From contig JAEYZS010000104.1 of the NCBI GenBank assembly GCA_023427925.1, positions 1 to 18,217 on the forward strand: a stretch of 18,217 nucleotides of DNA, given 5' to 3'. Position numbers and translations under genes: made by a program. The notes beneath the pieces were generated by a model, which saw only the letters and a program-made list of their open reading frames with translations, was not told the origin of the DNA and did no database searches. How positions within the stretch are numbered: the stretch's first letter is position 1; each line of letters starts with the position of its first letter. Below are positions 14,524 to 18,217 of this stretch, one piece after another. The DNA comes from Pseudomonadota bacterium (lineage in GTDB: Bacteria > Bdellovibrionota > Bdellovibrionia > Bdellovibrionales > JAEYZS01).

Positions 14524-14582
14524 GTCGTAACTCCTTCATTTAGGCTCCGCCCAGTGATTATTGTAGTACCATTATTCTAGAT

Positions 14583-14599
14583 AGCAATATCCCTGCCAA
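14583..14599 (-). promoter_or_regulatory. sigma54-like promoter for HK1 and its response regulator
   Basis: The minus strand reads TTGGCAGGGATATTGCT, matching the -24/-12 consensus YTGGCACGrNNNTTGCW at all specified positions but one (G for C after TGGCA), with exact GG-N10-GC spacing. The predicted start is near 14572, about 170 nt before the HK1 ATG. Caution: the same stretch also reads as a sigma70 promoter, TTGGCA (plus 14594-14599), 17 nt, AATAAT (plus 14571-14576). The downstream regulator is itself a sigma54 activator, which favours autoregulation. Confidence 0.6.
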
Positions 14600-14660
14600 T
14601 TGCTGATAATTAAGGAGTATTTTGCAATACTAGTAAAATCAATAATTTAATGCGCAGCAA

Positions 14661-14675
14661 AATTAGTAACTAATT
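14661..14675. promoter_or_regulatory. 15-bp palindrome, candidate enhancer (activator) site
   Basis: AATTAGT-A-ACTAATT is a perfect 7+1+7 palindrome centred at 14668, about 96 bp upstream of the predicted sigma54 start (14572). NtrC-type activators with Fis-type domains usually bind dyad sites 80-150 bp upstream, so position and symmetry fit. The A/T-rich composition makes chance occurrence more likely than for a GC-rich dyad, and only one copy was seen. Confidence 0.4.
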
Positions 14676-14800
14676 AGAAACACGCAGCTTTTTGGTGCCT
14701 ATTTGGGTAGTGCGAATTCGGCATAGGTGTCACTCGGATACCAGATTCGTAGAGTAATAGGAGATAAATATGAAAAACCTACAAGTACTGACCATAATAA

Positions 14801-17044
14801 TTACGGTAAGGTTATCCTAATTTTTAATCGATCAAGATCCTTTTTTCCAAACACAGTCGTTCCAAGATCTTTTGCAATGCCTAATATTTCTTCATTCGAA
14901 GAAAGGCTCGTGCAAAGATAGGAGTTATATAAATATCTACTGCCGTGCGCTTGGCAAATTTGTAAAACCTCAAAGCCTGTTTCATCTTCATTTTCTAAAA
15001 TAAGATCTGTAATCAGAGTGAACTTTTGATTATTGAAAGGATTAAAATTATCTTTCTCCATTGATGTTTTAAAGTCATGGTAGGATTTGAATCCAACCAT
15101 TTTTATTCCCATTTCACCTAGTATTTTTTTCCATACGTCCATTGTTTCTGGCACGTCTTCGACGATGATCACATTTTTTGAGCAATCAATTTCGAGGGTT
15201 TCTAAATTTGATTTTGCTAATACAAGTCTAAATATAGTTTCTCCTGGTTTTGATGATTCAAGAATTGCATCACCGCCTGATCTTGATAGCGCATCCTTGG
15301 TTTGAGCGAGTCCGAGACCTGTTCCTGATTCTTTGCCATGAGTGAAGCCTCTATCAAAAATTTTTGTTTGTAAATCAGTAGGAATTCCTTTTCCAGAGTC
15401 TTTTATATGAATTTGTGCAAAAACGGTGTTGTCTTCGAGCTTAATGCTAATCTGTCCTTTAAATGACATTGCCTCAATGGCGTTATTGAGGACGTTTGTA
15501 AGAGCTCGCTCGATATCGACTCCGTCGAGAGGAATTAAAATCTTTGATGAAGAAGTGATAAACTGGATTTTAACTTCCGGATAGATTTTTTGATAGGTAT
15601 CAATAAGCCCTTCAATTAGACCCACTATCTCCGTGGAGCTGGACTCATTTATGGTTTCAAAAGATCCAGATTTAAATTTTTTCAGGAGTGAATCAGCAAT
15701 ATTGTTGATTCGAGTAATAGAGTTTTCCAAAAGTTTCAGCGTTTCTGCACGCATTTCTGATCGTGCAATCGAGCGAACAGTTTCAAGTGCCATAACTGGC
15801 GATCTGATATCATGTGCAAGTTGGGTTGCAATTCGGAATCCGAGGTCAGCTTTGGCCGATTTTGCGGTAACTTTTGCTTTATTGATAGCCTTATCCTTTT
15901 CTTCTTTTGCCCTTAATAAGTTTGCATCGTTTTGACGAGCAAGTTTAACTACCATGAATGGGAATAATGCGTATTGCAGAAGAAACAATCCTAAAAGTGG
16001 ATGAGCCATCTCAACGGCAATGTTACTAAAAATAAAAATCAAATAACACGACAGGAAGAATGTAGTAGCAGTTGCAAATATTATTAATGTAGCTTTTAAA
16101 GGAGCGAAAGAAAAAATAGAAAATACCGCAATCAAACAAAGAATCAATGTAAGAAAAAAATTGAGAAGCTCAGGCGTTCGAATGATTCCGTTGTCTAAGA
16201 TAAGAGTATTGATAATGTTTGCTTGTGCTTCCACCTCTGGCATCGCAAAATTTGCGTTATTGTATACAGTTTTAACATATTGAGTATAATCAAACTTCGT
16301 GTCGCTACCTATTAGTACAATTTTATCTTTTAAATCTATATCATTATTTAATTTTTCATAAACTACATCGAAGGGGATAGAATTTATTGCTCCAGTACGT
16401 TGGTAATTCACAAATACTTGTCGAGAAGTCTTGAATTGGTAAGCACCTCTGTAGTCCAAGAGGTTGGAAACGGGCCGCTTTAAGTTTGCAGTAATCACTT
16501 GAGAGTAAACATAGCCTTGGTCGTAAAGGACGGCTCTGCGCGCGACACTATCCTCTGCATAATGCTGAAAATCTGTTGAAAGATAACCCGGAGTATACTT
16601 TAGGCCTTTAAAATTTGGTCCTAAATTGAGTTTGTGATCTTCTCCTTTATTAGGTAGGGCCTTAATGTAGATGATGTTATTTCTAAACTTTAAAAGAGTC
16701 TTGGTGAATTCTTGTTGGTCACGACTTGATCCTCGAAGCCCTTGCGGGTCTATTGCATAGTAGACCACTAATGGGTCGTGATCGAGGAGTTGGTTGAGGA
16801 GCTGGGTGTGCGCTCTTATATCTGGCTCGCCATTGAATCTTTGAAGAGTGTCTTGGTCAATTGGAATCGTTACGATGTCTTGCGAGATTTTAGTAAAAGG
16901 ATTTAGCCTAAAGCGTAAGTCGTACGTAAAGAATTCTAAAGTATGTAGTGGGAAATATGATATTACAAAAGTTGTAAATATAGCCAAACCGGTTTTAAGT
17001 GCGAAAAGCAAGTGATTTCTCTTTATTGTCATATGGACGTCCAT
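14801..17044 (-). CDS. CHASE2 hybrid histidine kinase with C-terminal receiver (HK2)
   Basis: A 747-residue membrane sensor. TM1 (about 12-31) and a CHASE2 domain (about 35-290; YDLRFRLNP, SVARRAVLYD, DKIVLIGSDTKF) are followed by three helices (about 294-314, 318-339 and 345-366) and a basic coiled linker (370-400). The kinase core has H-box LAHDIRSPVMAL with H411, N-box NVLNNAIEAM (517-526), G1 DSGKGI (549-554) and G2 GTGLGL (574-579). A receiver at about 622-745 has E629/D630, phospho-acceptor D680 (LITDLI) and K735, so phosphorelay is plausible. No DNA-binding output is present. The start is uncertain. ATG at 17044 and an in-frame ATG at 17032 both lack a clear Shine-Dalgarno sequence, and a 12-bp palindrome spans the first codons. 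It is divergent from the ATP-grasp gene. Confidence 0.93.
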   Translation of the reverse strand: MDVHMTIKRNHLLFALKTGLAIFTTFVISYFPLHTLEFFTYDLRFRLNPFTKISQDIVTIPIDQDTLQRFNGEPDIRAHTQLLNQLLDHDPLVVYYAIDPQGLRGSSRDQQEFTKTLLKFRNNIIYIKALPNKGEDHKLNLGPNFKGLKYTPGYLSTDFQHYAEDSVARRAVLYDQGYVYSQVITANLKRPVSNLLDYRGAYQFKTSRQVFVNYQRTGAINSIPFDVVYEKLNNDIDLKDKIVLIGSDTKFDYTQYVKTVYNNANFAMPEVEAQANIINTLILDNGIIRTPELLNFFLTLILCLIAVFSIFSFAPLKATLIIFATATTFFLSCYLIFIFSNIAVEMAHPLLGLFLLQYALFPFMVVKLARQNDANLLRAKEEKDKAINKAKVTAKSAKADLGFRIATQLAHDIRSPVMALETVRSIARSEMRAETLKLLENSITRINNIADSLLKKFKSGSFETINESSSTEIVGLIEGLIDTYQKIYPEVKIQFITSSSKILIPLDGVDIERALTNVLNNAIEAMSFKGQISIKLEDNTVFAQIHIKDSGKGIPTDLQTKIFDRGFTHGKESGTGLGLAQTKDALSRSGGDAILESSKPGETIFRLVLAKSNLETLEIDCSKNVIIVEDVPETMDVWKKILGEMGIKMVGFKSYHDFKTSMEKDNFNPFNNQKFTLITDLILENEDETGFEVLQICQAHGSRYLYNSYLCTSLSSNEEILGIAKDLGTTVFGKKDLDRLKIRITLP
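17033..17044. repeat. 12-bp perfect palindrome over the HK2 start codon
   Basis: ATGGACGTCCAT covers the first four codons of the longer HK2 reading. It could be an operator or coding coincidence; no second copy was noticed in the 120-bp divergent intergenic region. Confidence 0.3.
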
Positions 17045-17073
17045 TAAAATAGTATTGATTTCAAATTAGCTTG

Positions 17074-17102
17074 TTGTTCTTTCAAATGCTTTTTTGCATA
17101 AT
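17074..17102 (+). promoter_or_regulatory. weak candidate promoter for the ATP-grasp gene
   Basis: TTGTTC (17074-17079), 17 nt, CATAAT (17097-17102). The -10 is a 5/6 match and the -35 only 3/6. It lies in the divergent gap between HK2 and the ATP-grasp gene, about 60 nt before the ATG. Confidence 0.25.
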
Positions 17103-17163
17103 AAGTGTAGATCTATTATTAAAAACTAAAGGCATAAAGTGAAACAAAAAATGTAGTGGTTGT

Positions 17164-18217
17164 ATGAATATTTTTGGGTACGAAAATTATAAAGTTAGAG
17201 ATTCGAACAGGATTCATGATAAGCTTAATTGGTCATGGAAACCTAAGAATTGGGTCTTCATAAAGCATCCAAGGAGTTTATTGGGCTTCAACTCAAAAAT
17301 CGAAGTACACCTAGGCCACAAGTTTGCGTCAGGTTTTACGCTTCTTTTGTCTCGTAAGAAGCCAATGATCGGCAACATTATCACCAATATGAAGCAATCT
17401 AAAAAGCCGTTCGTCTATATCAATTGGGATGAGTTCGTTGAAGAAGGCGTGGTTTATTTTGATGAATCACAAAATGAATATCAGTTGAGATATAAAAAAG
17501 AAACTTTTAACCTTAAGAATGTTAGGTCAGTATTTCTAGATTACTCTGAGCTAGGAGAAGTCTTTCATTTTAAGAGGCAAAAGTTTAGCAACAAAGAAAA
17601 AGTTTTTATAAGCCGATGGATAGAAGCATTAAACACATTGGAGTTTGTGACAAAAAATGCCGCTTGGTATCCCGCGCGCCCTTCATTTTTAAAATATGAG
17701 TCCCAGAATAAATTTGGAGATGCACTTTTAGCAAAGCGCATTGGGTTACCTATTCCGAAAATGATATATACTAACGATTCCAGGGAGGCCCAGAAGTTTT
17801 TAAAAAATCACGAAGGTATCGTAAAAGAGTCTGGGATTAAGTTCTTTGAAGACGCCTCCGGTAAGATTAAATTTTTCGAATCTAAATTGATAAGATCGAA
17901 TGACAAAAACCTTTCTAAGGTTTCATTTTCTCCCTGTATGTTTCAGGAGTTTATTGATAAGCAGTATGATATTCGTGCGGTTGTTGTTGAGGATAAAGTT
18001 TTGGCTGCTAAAATCGAATCGCAAAGTGATGAGAGAGCGAAAAAAGATTGGCGTGGGCGTGAGCACTTGGTGCCGTTTAAGCCTTATAAGCTGCCAGTTG
18101 CGATCCAAAAGAAGCTTATTCGTTTTATGAAAGATATGAATTACAGAATTGCAAACTTCGATCTCGTTCGCGGTGTTGATGGGAAATATTATTTTTTAGA
18201 AATGAATCGTCCGGGAC
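17164..18217 (+). CDS. ATP-grasp ligase of the MvdD/graspetide-synthetase type (3' end outside the window)
   Basis: The open frame starts at ATG 17164 and runs without a stop to the window edge (351 codons visible). Features typical of the MvdD/RimK-like ATP-grasp group are: an N-terminal alpha/beta region with KPFVYINWDEF (81-91); NAAWYPARPSFLKYESQNK (165-183), resembling the N-x-W-x-x-R-x-x-x-x-x-E-x-K segment of graspetide ligases; GLPIPKMIYTND (194-205); K221 in a GIVKES strand; MFQEFIDKQYDIRAVVV (259-275), containing the metal/ATP-binding Glu and an Arg; D333 in NFDLVRG; and the metal ligands E346 and N348 in FLEMNRPG. Family members form ester or amide cross-links in ribosomal peptides or ligate amino acids to peptides. 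The substrate here is unknown and no precursor peptide is visible upstream. The Shine-Dalgarno sequence is weak. Confidence 0.85.
   Translation, partial: MNIFGYENYKVRDSNRIHDKLNWSWKPKNWVFIKHPRSLLGFNSKIEVHLGHKFASGFTLLLSRKKPMIGNIITNMKQSKKPFVYINWDEFVEEGVVYFDESQNEYQLRYKKETFNLKNVRSVFLDYSELGEVFHFKRQKFSNKEKVFISRWIEALNTLEFVTKNAAWYPARPSFLKYESQNKFGDALLAKRIGLPIPKMIYTNDSREAQKFLKNHEGIVKESGIKFFEDASGKIKFFESKLIRSNDKNLSKVSFSPCMFQEFIDKQYDIRAVVVEDKVLAAKIESQSDERAKKDWRGREHLVPFKPYKLPVAIQKKLIRFMKDMNYRIANFDLVRGVDGKYYFLEMNRPG

Larger units (their letters stand above)
14401..14800. other. 400-bp regulatory gap between the two CHASE2 kinase genes
   Basis: This is the longest stretch without a recognised gene. On the minus strand it holds, from upstream to downstream, a 15-bp palindrome (14661-14675), a 6-bp hairpin (14616-14631), a sigma54/sigma70-like promoter (14571-14599) and two overlapping small ORFs with good ribosome binding sites (14459-14539 and 14431-14523). 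On the plus strand, AGGAG and a 6-nt spacer precede a 16-codon ORF (14770-14820), too short to judge. No terminator is visible after the upstream kinase gene, whose stop is at 14801. Confidence 0.7.

Noticed and set aside
14770..14820. 16-codon plus-strand ORF preceded by AGGAG and a 6-nt spacer
   Set aside because: The ribosome binding site is excellent, but the peptide is too short to judge, no promoter is convincing, and the last codons overlap the 3' end of the HK2 gene.
14727..14921. 64-codon plus-strand ORF overlapping the 3' end of HK2
   Set aside because: Its second half is antisense to the HK2 receiver domain, it starts at GTG without a good ribosome binding site, and the protein looks random.

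Overview
This 18.2 kb window is about 40% GC by eye and comes from a diderm bacterium. The lspA/lgt lipoprotein pathway, an outer-membrane-type lipoprotein, CHASE2 histidine kinases with an 'AHDIRSP' H-box and an NtrC-type sigma54 activator together suggest Bdellovibrionota (Bdellovibrio/Pseudobdellovibrio-like). That placement is an inference from gene content, not a search result. All but two recognised genes lie on the minus strand. The exceptions are a 39-codon membrane-peptide gene and an ATP-grasp gene cut by the right edge.

Region 1 (35-3557, minus): a secreted M48 metalloprotease, ATP-dependent 6-phosphofructokinase (pfkA), an HU-family DNA-binding protein, YacG and a small Tyr/Gly-rich lipoprotein. 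hup and pfkA are 24 nt apart and probably share the promoter at 2605-2633. A perfect 10-bp inverted repeat abuts the yacG start codon.

Region 2 (3818-8958): a plus-strand 39-aa single-pass membrane peptide converges on a minus-strand lipoprotein-biogenesis operon, ileS-lspA-lgt-lgt paralogue. ileS/lspA overlap by 4 nt and lgt/lgt2 are 3 nt apart. The second Lgt has lost several signature residues (His to Tyr, Asn to Cys, Glu to Cys) but keeps the fold and the C-terminal Arg/Glu/Arg set.

Region 3 (9050-17044, minus) is regulatory. Two CHASE2 sensor kinases with related sensor halves are encoded in tandem. One (HK1) overlaps the gene for an NtrC-family sigma54-dependent response regulator. The other (HK2) carries its own C-terminal receiver. 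Two sequences match the sigma54 -24/-12 promoter pattern. One (14583-14599) lies before HK1 and the regulator, with a 15-bp palindrome about 96 bp upstream of the predicted start, where an enhancer would be expected. The other (10305-10321, TGGCAC-N5-TTGCT) lies in the 63-bp gap before an unrecognised secreted 404-aa protein with an HDxxHH motif. I propose an autoregulated sigma54 circuit in which CHASE2 sensing controls the secreted protein. A 400-bp gap before HK1 also contains two overlapping small ORFs, each with a good Shine-Dalgarno sequence.

Region 4 (17164-18217, plus, incomplete): an ATP-grasp protein with motifs of the MvdD/graspetide-synthetase type, divergent from HK2. Any peptide substrate would lie beyond the window.

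I found no rRNA, tRNA, CRISPR array, insertion sequence or convincing intrinsic terminator.
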